8,461 nucleotides of DNA from an uncultured Eubacteriales bacterium (GTDB taxonomy: Bacteria; Bacillota; Clostridia; Christensenellales; CAG-917). How positions within the stretch are numbered: the stretch's first letter is position 1; each line of letters begins with the position of its first letter. The translations under genes were made by a program, and so were the position numbers. Location of the stretch: assembly GCA_900549225.1 (NCBI GenBank), contig URNP01000042.1, positions 1 to 8,461 of the forward strand, given 5' to 3'. Shown here piece by piece: positions 1 to 5,695 of this stretch. The notes below the pieces were generated by a model, which made no database searches, was not told the DNA's origin, and saw only the letters and a program-made list of their open reading frames with translations.

Positions 1-123
1 TGTTGGAGCAATGGGGCTTGTGTGCGACGAGTTCGGCGCTCCCTTGGCTCGCCGCCTTGCGGCTCGTGTTCCGTCTTCGAAATTGCACATTCCGTGCATA
101 AGTACACCAATTCAAATAAGACT
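1..123 (-). other. GC-rich left edge; short open frame running off the window
   Basis: No recognisable gene lies here. On the minus strand an ATG at 99-97 opens a frame of 33 codons that runs off the left edge; it is rich in Arg and Ala (GTRAARRRAKGAP) and has only a weak upstream ribosome site. The segment is more GC-rich than the flanks and carries short inverted repeats: GCCGC-CTT-GCGGC at 51-63 and TGCAC-ATTCC-GTGCA at 85-99. There is no U-tract terminator after the acyl carrier protein gene. It may be an intergenic repeat element or the start of an unknown small gene; the evidence does not separate these. Confidence 0.25.
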
Positions 124-357
124 TCAGTTTGCCTTGTTTTTCTCTATGTAATTCACAACGTCGCCGACGGTTTTGAGCGCAACGATTTCGTCGTCGTCTG
201 CCGTGAATCCGTATTCGTCTTCAACCGCCATAATAAGCGTCACGATATCGAGGCTGTCAAGCCCCAAATCCTTGATGATATCGCTCTCGAGCGTAACTTG
301 ATTTCTGTCTTTGCCGAGTTCTTCTTGCATAATGTCTTTGATTCTTTCGAGAATCAT
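124..357 (-). CDS. acpP: acyl carrier protein
   Basis: This 77-residue protein is a complete acyl carrier protein, which holds growing acyl chains as thioesters on a 4'-phosphopantetheine arm in the cytoplasm, usually for fatty acid synthesis. The attachment motif GLDSLDIV is at about residues 32-39, with the modified Ser at 35, followed by the acidic helix II (AVEDEYGF) and the closing TVGDVVNYI helix. Length and acidity are normal for the family. The ATG at 357 has a GGAGGT ribosome site at 367-362. The gene follows a phosphopantetheinyl transferase by 78 bp and has its own promoter in the gap, so it can be expressed more strongly than the genes before it. Whether it serves fatty acid synthesis or a specialised pathway cannot be told, as no synthase gene is in view. 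It ends in TGA, consistent with the standard code. Confidence 0.95.
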   Translation of the reverse strand: MILERIKDIMQEELGKDRNQVTLESDIIKDLGLDSLDIVTLIMAVEDEYGFTADDDEIVALKTVGDVVNYIEKNKAN

Positions 358-386
358 ATATACCTCCGATTGCTCATTGTCCTTTT

Positions 387-415
387 ATTATAATACCATA
401 TTTCACACAAAACAA
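387..415 (-). promoter_or_regulatory. promoter of the acyl carrier protein gene
   Basis: On the minus strand a -35 TTGTTT (415-410) is followed by a 17-base spacer and a consensus -10 TATAAT (392-387). Transcription would start near 380, giving a leader of about 23 nt before the ATG at 357. This fits a highly expressed carrier protein gene with its own promoter. Confidence 0.75.
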
Positions 416-435
416 GGTATTTAATTTTCTTTCAA

Positions 436-927
436 CTATTCGATAGCGCCCAAGTCGATTTCGTATGCGATTATATTCTGCTCGTCGGCGCATACGCAGG
501 CGTGATATTCGTCCCACACGGGAAAATGCTCAAAGTGTGCCTCCGAGGGAATCTCGCGCCTAAACGCAGAAAGCCCTTCTCCCGTAAATTTGAGATAACT
601 CTCTCTTTCCGTCCACTTTTCAAAGAAATCTTCGATGTCGTCCGCGTCGATAAAGTCGAATTTCTTGTAATCGATATCTCTGATTTTTTCGATATCCACG
701 CCTATTGGCGAGTGCGAGATGCCGAGCATCATCACTCCGCCCGAGTGCGAGAGGTTGAAATACGCCTCTTCGGTGTCGAAACGCGGCTTTTCGCCTTCCT
801 TGCGAACGATCTCGACTTCTTTTGGCAAATCCGCGCCGTACTGCGCCATTATATCTCTATAATGCCCGTAACAGAACTTGATAAATTTGTCGCTGTCCGC
901 CTCTCCTCTTGCGAAAAACAGAACCAT
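436..927 (-). CDS. compact Sfp-type 4'-phosphopantetheinyl transferase
   Basis: The product (163 residues) is a 4'-phosphopantetheinyl transferase, which moves the phosphopantetheine arm from CoA to a Ser of a carrier protein. The family signatures appear in order: FNLSHS (57-62), GVDIE (76-80, with Asp78 and Glu80 in the metal-binding positions) and WTERESYLK (105-113, with Glu109 as the third acidic residue). It is much shorter than Sfp of Bacillus (about 224 residues), and only about 26 residues separate the GVD and W-ESYLK motifs, where the family usually has about 40. The Lys of the usual W-x-x-K-E motif is Arg here. All acidic residues remain, so I infer an active enzyme. Its stop is followed, 78 bp on, by an acyl carrier protein gene, its likely substrate. 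The ATG lies one base past the hom stop codon, so translation is probably coupled to hom. Confidence 0.85.
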   Translation of the reverse strand: MVLFFARGEADSDKFIKFCYGHYRDIMAQYGADLPKEVEIVRKEGEKPRFDTEEAYFNLSHSGGVMMLGISHSPIGVDIEKIRDIDYKKFDFIDADDIEDFFEKWTERESYLKFTGEGLSAFRREIPSEAHFEHFPVWDEYHACVCADEQNIIAYEIDLGAIE

Positions 928-928
928 T

Positions 929-2206
929 TTATTCCTCCACTCTGATGAGTGCCGCCACGCCGTTCACGACGTCGAGATTCTCAATTTGTCGCAACGTGTT
1001 TTGCATATTGCTTTCCTTCGTTTTTGCCGTGACGAACACGAAACACTCTTCGCCGTTTTTCATCGTTTTTTTCAAAACCGAGCGGATAGATATACCGTTT
1101 TTGACAAACACGGCAGAGATTTTTGCGAGCGCGTCGTCACGATTTTCGACTGCGATTCTAATGTAATAAGACGTTGAAAAATCGCTTGCAAACGCCTCGT
1201 CTTGCACCTCTTCGCACATAAAATCGTATCTTCTGTGCGCCTCTTTCGATCCTGCAAAAACTATGTCACTCACAATGGCGCTCCCCGTGGGGAAAGCGCC
1301 TGCGCCACGGCCGTACAACATAACGTCGTCAACGCTGTCACCATGCATAAATAATGCATTAAACGAGCCTTTTACGCTTGAAAGCGGATGGTCTTTGGGC
1401 AAAAAGCAAAGATGCACTCTTGCTTCGATTTTACCCTCGTCCGTCAATTTTGAAATCGCAAGCAATTTTATTTCGTAGCCGAGTTCTTTGCCTATCGCGA
1501 TATCCTCTACGCTTATGCCCGATATACCCTCTCGATACACTTTTTCGACGGGCACGCGCCTATGGTATGCCAAGGACGAAAGAATGCTGTTTTTGTAGGT
1601 TGCGTCAAAGCCTTCGACGTCTGCCGTCGGATTTGCTTCGGCATAGCCGAGTTTTTGCGCTTCTTCGAGGCAAGTGTGATAATCAACGGACTCGTCGGAC
1701 ATTTTTGAGAGAATATAATTGGTTGTGCCGTTGACGATGCCCTTTAGCATAGTTATGCAATTTGCTTGCATACTTTCACTGAGCGTGCGAATGACGGGAA
1801 CGCCTCCGACGCAACTTGCTTCGAAATAAAGTCCCGCACCGCTCTTGCTTGCCGCAGATTCAAGTTCGTGCCAACATTTTGAGAACATTTCCTTGTTTGC
1901 GGTGACGACGCTTTTGCCGTTTTGAAGGGCTTTCAAAAGATAACTCTTTGCAGGTTCGACCCCACCGAAAAACTCCGCAACGATTTGCACTTCATCGTCA
2001 TTGACGATATCCTCTATATTCTGCGTGACGATTGAAGGATCGACTCCGAGATCGGCGCACCTTTGCAAATTTCTTTCGAGAACGTGCTTAACTTCGAGGT
2101 CTATCCCCTCGTTTCTTTTTATCATCTCGCGCTTGTCGCGCAGTATTTCATACGTTCCGCCACCCACGACTCCGAGTCCCAGCAACGCAACTCCGATTTT
2201 CTTCAT
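929..2206 (-). CDS. hom: homoserine dehydrogenase
   Basis: This 425-residue cytoplasmic enzyme reduces aspartate semialdehyde to homoserine with NAD(P)H, feeding threonine, methionine and isoleucine synthesis. The N-terminal nucleotide-binding motif is GLGVVGGGTY (10-19). TANKE (102-106) carries a conserved Lys. The substrate domain shows GIVNGTTNYIL (157-167), AEANPTADVEGFDATYK (189-205) with the catalytic-type Asp/Lys, and GRGAGAFPTGSA (299-310). A C-terminal ACT domain (about 346-420, YYIRIAVENRDDALAKIS) suggests feedback control, classically by threonine. The start at 2206 is preferred because IGVALLG follows at once and AGAAGGTGA lies just upstream. The frame stays open to 2344, but that stretch is made of intergenic repeats. 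I see no clear promoter in the gap, so it may be read from the coaX promoter. No aspartokinase or threonine synthase gene is adjacent. Confidence 0.96.
   Translation of the reverse strand: MKKIGVALLGLGVVGGGTYEILRDKREMIKRNEGIDLEVKHVLERNLQRCADLGVDPSIVTQNIEDIVNDDEVQIVAEFFGGVEPAKSYLLKALQNGKSVVTANKEMFSKCWHELESAASKSGAGLYFEASCVGGVPVIRTLSESMQANCITMLKGIVNGTTNYILSKMSDESVDYHTCLEEAQKLGYAEANPTADVEGFDATYKNSILSSLAYHRRVPVEKVYREGISGISVEDIAIGKELGYEIKLLAISKLTDEGKIEARVHLCFLPKDHPLSSVKGSFNALFMHGDSVDDVMLYGRGAGAFPTGSAIVSDIVFAGSKEAHRRYDFMCEEVQDEAFASDFSTSYYIRIAVENRDDALAKISAVFVKNGISIRSVLKKTMKNGEECFVFVTAKTKESNMQNTLRQIENLDVVNGVAALIRVEE
931..938 (-). promoter_or_regulatory. ribosome binding site inside the end of hom
   Basis: GGAGGAAT (938-931) is made by the last codons of hom (GTG GAG GAA TAA). 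GGAGG ends 6 bases before the ATG of the transferase gene at 927. Ribosomes ending hom would sit on this site, which points to translational coupling and fixes the start of the downstream gene. Confidence 0.8.
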
Positions 2207-2232
2207 ATCTTCACCTTCTTTGCAAAATAGCA

Positions 2233-2265
2233 TTTGCATAACCGTTTGCGACGAGTTTTGCATAA
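2233..2265. repeat. pair of TTTGCATAA direct repeats before hom
   Basis: TTTGCATAA occurs at 2233-2241 and 2257-2265, 24 bases apart, between the 20-bp repeat run and the hom ribosome site. Each copy has the octamer-like core TTTGCAT. It could be a protein site in the hom leader, but two 9-mers in AT-rich DNA may also be chance. Confidence 0.35.
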
Positions 2266-2370
2266 ATCGTACGTTTATCCGACAAAAACCGACTTTTATC
2301 GTGGCATAACGACCATATCGACACAAATTGACTTTTATCGTCACGAACCGACTTTTATCGCCGAAAATCG
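2261..2370 (-). repeat. 20-bp tandem repeat run between coaX and hom
   Basis: Read on the minus strand, units start with CGAT at 2360, 2340, 2320 and 2301, with lengths of 20, 20, 19 and 20 bases. A partial unit (CGATTTTCGG) precedes them at 2370 and a diverged 21-base unit (CGGATAAACG...) follows at 2281. The consensus is CGATAAAAGTCGGTTYGTG; the third unit is the most decayed. There is no U-tract or strong stem, so this is not a terminator. The period of about 20 bases is close to two turns of DNA, which would place bound proteins on one face, but that is only an inference. Confidence 0.8.
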
Positions 2371-2376
2371 ACTATT

Positions 2377-3156
2377 TTAGTTCTTATTCTTGTTTCTGTC
2401 GTAGATATATTTGAGTCCTTTGAGCGCAAGCGCACGGTCGGTGACGTCGATAAGTTGAGGCTCTACGTTTTCGACGAGTTGACTGAGTCCACCCGTCGCA
2501 ACCACCTTTGCGCCCTTCATCTCGTCGAGTTCTTTATACTTGCTCACCATATACTTGACAAGCCCCGTATAGCCGTAAACTATGCCGCTTTGCATGCAAC
2601 TCTTAGTGTCCGTGCCGACGATATTTTGCGGTTTTTCAAGTTCGATTCTGGGAAGTTTCGCCGCCGTCGTAACCAACGATTCAGTTGCCGTCTTGATGCC
2701 GGGGGCAATCGCTCCGCCGATATATTCGCCGTCTTTCGTGACGAGGTTGAACGTCGTTGCCGAGCCGAAATCCACTACGATCACCGGACCTCCGTAAAAC
2801 TTGTACGCCGCTGCCGCGCCGACGATTCTGTCAGTGCCGAGTTGAGTGGGATGATCGTATCTGAGTTTTAATCCCGTATCGGTCGTACTCGATACCACCA
2901 AAGGCGTTTTGCCGATATAATAGTTGCACATATGCTCGATCGTATAGTTGAGAGCGGGCGCAACCGACGACATAACCGCATCGTCGATATCGTTGAAATC
3001 CACTCCTCTTTGTCTGAGCAAATCGTACAGCACCATGCCGTATTCATCTGCGGTGCGCGAAGCCTTGGTGGAAACTCTCCACGAAGCAATCAATTCGTCA
3101 CCGTCAAAAACGCCGTACTTGACGTTGGTGTTGCCTATATCCATTGTGAGAATCAT
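2377..3156 (-). CDS. coaX: type III pantothenate kinase
   Basis: The 259-residue product phosphorylates pantothenate with ATP, the first step of CoA synthesis, in the cytoplasm. It belongs to the acetate-kinase/Hsp70 fold. Visible motifs are MDIGNTNVKYGVFDG at the N-terminus (Asp6, phosphate loop), GTDRI (107-111, with the Asp109 of the usual G-x-D-R motif), VVDFGSATTFN (127-137, Asp129), GGAIAPGI (147-154) and the C-terminal ATGGL (220-224). Length is normal. Two ATGs are possible, at 3162 and 3156; the ribosome site AGGAG (3168-3164) is 1 base from the first and 7 from the second, so 3156 is chosen. It has a clear promoter and a highly structured leader. The stop lies 170 bp before hom with no terminator between, so co-transcription is likely. 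The link to the transferase downstream is that CoA is that enzyme's phosphopantetheine donor. Confidence 0.96.
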   Translation of the reverse strand: MILTMDIGNTNVKYGVFDGDELIASWRVSTKASRTADEYGMVLYDLLRQRGVDFNDIDDAVMSSVAPALNYTIEHMCNYYIGKTPLVVSSTTDTGLKLRYDHPTQLGTDRIVGAAAAYKFYGGPVIVVDFGSATTFNLVTKDGEYIGGAIAPGIKTATESLVTTAAKLPRIELEKPQNIVGTDTKSCMQSGIVYGYTGLVKYMVSKYKELDEMKGAKVVATGGLSQLVENVEPQLIDVTDRALALKGLKYIYDRNKNKN

Positions 3157-3293
3157 ACGCATCTCCTACTGTGCAAGGCGCACAGATTTGTGTCGTTTTT
3201 AAGACTTTGTCTTAAAACTTCTATAAGTTTTGACGACTTGCCGAAGATTTAAGACGCTTTTCGTCTTTTTCGAGCAGATTTGCTCTAAATCTT
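3157..3293 (-). promoter_or_regulatory. highly structured 5' leader of coaX
   Basis: From the promoter at 3298-3326 the coaX message would start near 3291, leaving about 135 untranslated bases. In transcript order: an outer stem AAGATTT/AAATCTT (3293-3287 with 3250-3244) enclosing two hairpins, GAGCA-AATC-TGCTC (3285-3272) and AAGACG-AAAAG-CGTCTT (3267-3251), which makes a possible three-way junction. Then follow AAAACTT-ATAG-AAGTTTT (3231-3214), AAGAC-AAA-GTCTT (3213-3201), and two that exclude each other, CACA-AATC-TGTG (3192-3181) and CTGTGC-GCCTT-GCACAG (3185-3169). The last ends directly before the ribosome site AGGAG (3168-3164). The predicted start falls inside the outer stem, so its first 1-2 pairs may be lost. 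I recognise no known riboswitch class; function as a regulatory RNA is inference. Confidence 0.55.
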
Positions 3294-3297
3294 AAAT

Positions 3298-3326
3298 AGT
3301 ATATCAAATATAGCAATTATTTTCAA
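3298..3326 (-). promoter_or_regulatory. promoter of coaX
   Basis: On the minus strand a -35 TTGAAA (3326-3321), a 17-base spacer and a -10 TATACT (3303-3298) form a good housekeeping-type promoter. It directs transcription into the hairpin-rich leader and coaX, and probably on into hom and the transferase gene. Confidence 0.75.
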
Positions 3327-3560
3327 CAACAAAAAATATAAGTGCGAAAATCCCTCTTTTAGAGCAAATTTCGATTTGCGCGAATTATTTTGATTGCGGC
3401 GACAATACTATTATTAGTGCCTTATATACGGATGGAAAACGGGAAAATACCGTTGGTTCGGGATACGTTCATACGCTGAAACGCAAGAGAAACGGACTCC
3501 GTTCTTACGACCGAGATTAAGGATGTAAACTCACTAAACAGTGAGAAAATGAGGTTATAT
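3327..3560 (+). other. gap before the DUF308 gene: hairpins and a weak promoter
   Basis: Together with the coaX leader this makes a gene-free stretch of about 400 bases. No coding frame here looks real. It holds GCAAAT-TTCG-ATTTGC (3364-3379), AACGG-loop-CCGTT (3438-3454), AACGG-ACT-CCGTT (3491-3503) and CTCACT-AAAC-AGTGAG (3530-3545), the last directly before the ribosome site of the membrane-protein gene (3551-3555). A weak plus-strand promoter is possible: GCGACA (3399-3404), 18 bases, TATATA (3423-3428). If used, the leader is about 125 nt and contains three of the hairpins. Confidence 0.4.
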
Positions 3561-4076
3561 ATGAATCGAAATTCAATGACAATCAAGAATTTGAACGTTG
3601 TGTACGGCATAGGACTTATTGCTGCAGGGATTCTGTTTTGCATTTTGCGCTCGTCCTTTGTGAGCGCAATGCTGACGGTTGCGGGTGTGCTTTGCGTGAT
3701 GCTGGGAATCGTGAATCTCGTGTGCAGGAAGTGGGTGCTCGGCGGTGTGGAAATTGCAATCGGCATAGTTGTGATAGCGTGCGGTTGGACGGTTGCCGAC
3801 ATTGCGCTGTTGGTGCTCGGAATCGTGCTGTGCGTGTATGCAATCTATATGTTTGCAACGCAAATTTCGACGTTCAAACGTGCAAACACCAAAGATAAAG
3901 TGTTTATTTTGCTCAACCCTATCGTCACGCTTATCGTCGGAGTTATGTTTATCGTGGCAAAATGGTATATGGTGGACGCGGTGTTTATCGCACTCGGAGC
4001 GGTTGCCATTGCCGAAGGAATCGCACTGCTTTTCAAGAGCGACGAGAAGCAAAAAAGCGATGAAAAAGTGGCTTGA
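3561..4076 (+). CDS. six-helix membrane protein, DUF308/HdeD-like
   Basis: The 171-residue product is almost entirely membrane-embedded. Six hydrophobic stretches can be seen at about residues 11-29, 33-54, 58-75, 78-100, 118-134 and 137-158, with short basic loops (CRK at 55-57, FKRANTKDK at 105-113) and a charged tail (KSDEKQKSDEKVA). Length, six-helix layout and repeated Gly-rich helices (GIGLIAAGIL, GVLCVMLGI, GVEIAIGIV, ALGAVAIAEGIALL) match the DUF308 family that includes HdeD, an acid-stress membrane protein of enterobacteria. The role in this organism is unknown. ATG 3561 is preferred over 3549 because GAGGT (3551-3555) sits 5 bases before it and overlaps the earlier ATG. It appears to be a single-gene unit, ending at the two-way terminator at 4195-4224. 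Confidence 0.8.
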   Translation: MNRNSMTIKNLNVVYGIGLIAAGILFCILRSSFVSAMLTVAGVLCVMLGIVNLVCRKWVLGGVEIAIGIVVIACGWTVADIALLVLGIVLCVYAIYMFATQISTFKRANTKDKVFILLNPIVTLIVGVMFIVAKWYMVDAVFIALGAVAIAEGIALLFKSDEKQKSDEKVA

Positions 4077-4133
4077 AAAGTGTATTTGATTATGTGCAAA
4101 AAGTTGTATAAATATTAAATTTTGTGTATAAAG

Positions 4134-4167
4134 TTATATCAAAAATCGGTTGTTTATATCAAAAATC
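4134..4167 (+). repeat. 20-base-period direct repeat after the DUF308 gene
   Basis: TTATATCAAAAATC occurs at 4134-4147 and again at 4154-4167, exactly 20 bases apart. The first copy continues as GGTTGT, so it reads AAAAATCGGTTGT, close to the AAAAGTCGGTT core of the run before hom. It lies between the membrane-protein stop and its terminator. The match in core and period suggests a shared repeat family, but the DNA here is AT-rich and the similarity is only partial. Confidence 0.5.
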
Positions 4168-4194
4168 CGAACTGAAAAATGTCAAAAACGTAGC

Positions 4195-4224
4195 AAAAAC
4201 GCTCCGAAATGGAGCGTTTTTTTT
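4195..4224 (+). terminator. two-way intrinsic terminator between convergent genes
   Basis: The arms AAAAACGCTCC (4195-4205) and GGAGCGTTTTT (4211-4221) pair perfectly around the loop GAAAT, followed by a T-run to 4224. The opposite strand also ends in GCGTTTTT, so it can stop transcripts arriving from the CatA-like gene. It lies about 120 bases after the membrane-protein stop. Confidence 0.9.
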
Positions 4225-4243
4225 GGTTGAATACGGGTTGAGA

Positions 4244-4305
4244 AACCGTTTCAACGGTTCTTCTTAAAATCAAAGCCATATAAGCGTTCCGAGATTTTAG
4301 GAACG
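4244..4305 (-). other. two hairpins after the CatA-like gene
   Basis: AACCGTT-TC-AACGGTT (4244-4259) and CGTTCC-loop-GGAACG (4285-4305) lie between the CatA-like stop and the shared terminator. Neither has a U-tract on the minus strand, so they are not terminators; they could protect the 3' end of the message. Confidence 0.4.
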
Positions 4306-4316
4306 TAAAGCAACAA

Positions 4317-4973
4317 CTACTTCAAGAGGGTTTCGGCGTTGTCGAAGTTGTTTTGCACTGCTTCGAAAACGTTGCAAAGGCGTTTGCCGTCGACGAAACA
4401 ATGATTGACCGTGACGTTGAGCGTCATGACGTATCTGCCGTTTTCAAGACGATACTTGTCCCAACACGCTCTCGGACACGACGAGGATTCGATATTGCCG
4501 TCGGGAAGCGGATGAGTCATAGATTCAATGCTTATCCACGGAACGCAAGTGATATAATAATCGTCGAAATCGGCGGAATCGTTGTAGCCGTCACCAAAGG
4601 CTGTCTGCGACTTCTTCTCTTCGATGATTTGTCTGGTCTTATCGTAAAAACCGCGATAGTCCTCTATCATCTTGAAGCCTGCGTTGGCAAATCTGCCCGA
4701 ATCCGTCATAACCGTGAAAGTGGGATTGATGACGTCGTAAAGGCGTATCTGCCCTCTCACCTCTCTCATTCTCATCTCGTCGACGGAATTGAAAGCCTTG
4801 GTGACGAGATAAAGCACGTTTGCGAAAAAACTCGTGCCTGTCGCTTTGGACACTTTGACGACTTGAGTTACGTCCGTTTTGACGTTCATACCGTAACACG
4901 GATTGGCAAACGTCCTGAACCACTTGTATTGCGACGGATTGTCGAGATTGTCAATTTCTATAATTCGATACAT
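4317..4973 (-). CDS. CatA-like O-acetyltransferase (chloramphenicol-acetyltransferase fold)
   Basis: The 218-residue product has the layout and length of type A chloramphenicol acetyltransferases, trimeric cytoplasmic enzymes that move acetyl from acetyl-CoA to a hydroxyl. It shows the N-terminal block with FANPCYG (23-29) and DVT (34-36), EMRMRE (66-71), CVPWISIES (143-151) and the catalytic block VNHCFVDGKR (189-198) with His191 and Asp195. In resistance enzymes this block is usually HHxxxDG; here the first His is Asn, though the catalytic second His is kept. I therefore do not predict chloramphenicol resistance; the natural acceptor is unknown. A GTG at 4979 is possible, but it lies inside the ribosome site AAGGTG, so ATG 4973 is chosen. 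It follows the kinase-like gene by 45 bp and is probably in the same operon. Confidence 0.82.
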   Translation of the reverse strand: MYRIIEIDNLDNPSQYKWFRTFANPCYGMNVKTDVTQVVKVSKATGTSFFANVLYLVTKAFNSVDEMRMREVRGQIRLYDVINPTFTVMTDSGRFANAGFKMIEDYRGFYDKTRQIIEEKKSQTAFGDGYNDSADFDDYYITCVPWISIESMTHPLPDGNIESSSCPRACWDKYRLENGRYVMTLNVTVNHCFVDGKRLCNVFEAVQNNFDNAETLLK

Positions 4974-5018
4974 TTTCACCTTGCGCTAAAAGCCGCGACG
5001 CTTAAAGCGATTTCGGAT

Positions 5019-5651
5019 TTATTCTTTTGAATCGGGTTGCTCGTCGAATCTCAAATACGCCTCTTTCAAAATCTTGGCACAATTTTCGACTCCGATTGCC
5101 GAGGTGTTGAGAGTGATATGATAGTTTTTGGCTTCGCCCCACTCGTTATCGGTGTAATAGCGATAGTGCCTTGCTCTCATACGGTCGTTTTCTTTGATGA
5201 GCCTTTCCGCTTTCTTGGCGTCGTCGGTGCGACGGAACACGTTGATGACTCGCTCCACTCTCGAGCACATATCCGCGTGAATGAACACGTTGAGGCATTT
5301 GTACTTGTCCTTGAGAACGTAGTCCGCGCAACGCCCGACTATGACGCACGCGCCCTGCTTTGCGATTTTTTCTATCGCATCCGCTTCGCAAGCGTAAATT
5401 TTGGCCTCGATATTCTCGAAACTGCCCACGAGATTCGCCCCCCACACGCCCGAGGTGAACGCAAACGAGGACAGACCTTTCATTTTCTGCTCGTTTTCTT
5501 TGATAAACTCCTGCGCAAAGCCCGAATCTTCGGACGCCATTGCGATGATTTCCTTGTCGTAAAACGGGATTCCGAGTTCGTCCGCAAGCAACTTGCCGAC
5601 GAATCTGCCGCCGCTGCCGTACTGTCTGGATATGGTGATAATCGTGTTCAT
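5019..5651 (-). CDS. cytidylate kinase-like protein
   Basis: The 210-residue product is a P-loop protein of the cytidylate-kinase-like family. Evidence is the N-terminal ITISRQYGSGGRFVGKLLA (5-23), a variant phosphate loop of the form S-R-Q-x-G-S-G-G, then LGIPFYDKEII (26-36), ACVIVGRCADYVL (101-113), a strand NVFIHAD (121-127) and a C-terminal YYTDNEWGEAKNYHITLNTS (165-184). True Cmk proteins share the fold but have a GPAGAGKST-type loop, so the substrate here is not certain; a role in nucleotide or other small-molecule phosphorylation is inference. The ATG at 5651 has GGAGGG (5660-5655) just upstream. Its promoter carries an overlapping palindrome. It leads a two-gene unit with the CatA-like gene and is divergent from the rRNA methyltransferase gene. 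Confidence 0.88.
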   Translation of the reverse strand: MNTIITISRQYGSGGRFVGKLLADELGIPFYDKEIIAMASEDSGFAQEFIKENEQKMKGLSSFAFTSGVWGANLVGSFENIEAKIYACEADAIEKIAKQGACVIVGRCADYVLKDKYKCLNVFIHADMCSRVERVINVFRRTDDAKKAERLIKENDRMRARHYRYYTDNEWGEAKNYHITLNTSAIGVENCAKILKEAYLRFDEQPDSKE

Positions 5652-5665
5652 AAGCCCTCCTTCAG

Positions 5666-5682
5666 AGCGGAAAACGTCCGCT
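5666..5682 (-). other. leader hairpin of the kinase-like gene
   Basis: AGCGGA-AAACG-TCCGCT forms a 6-bp GC-rich stem in the short leader, 3 bases upstream of AAGGAGG (5662-5656). Its position next to the ribosome site resembles the last hairpin of the coaX leader. Confidence 0.45.
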
Positions 5683-5695
5683 TATCTACGTATTT

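Noticed and set aside
2207..2344. N-terminal extension of homoserine dehydrogenase by 46 residues
   Set aside because: The extra codons cover the 20-bp tandem repeats, have no ribosome site, and the nucleotide-binding fold begins right at the 2206 start with AGAAGGTGA before it.
2261..2370. CRISPR array
   Set aside because: The units are about 20 bases with no unique spacers between them, and no cas gene is present.
3244..3293. tRNA-like or T-box element in the coaX leader
   Set aside because: The outer stem with two hairpins looks like part of a cloverleaf, but there is no anticodon arm of the right size, no TTCRA loop, and no T-box or antiterminator sequence.
3573..4052. Long open frames opposite the DUF308 gene and other genes
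   Set aside because: They lie antisense to well-recognised proteins, have His/Arg/Cys-rich or low-complexity composition, and lack ribosome sites.
4317..4973. Chloramphenicol resistance gene
   Set aside because: The fold fits, but the active-site block has Asn where resistance enzymes have the first His, and the setting is chromosomal with no mobile element. Resistance should not be claimed from sequence alone.
4974..4979. GTG start of the CatA-like gene at 4979
   Set aside because: The GTG is part of the AAGGTG ribosome site that serves the ATG at 4973.
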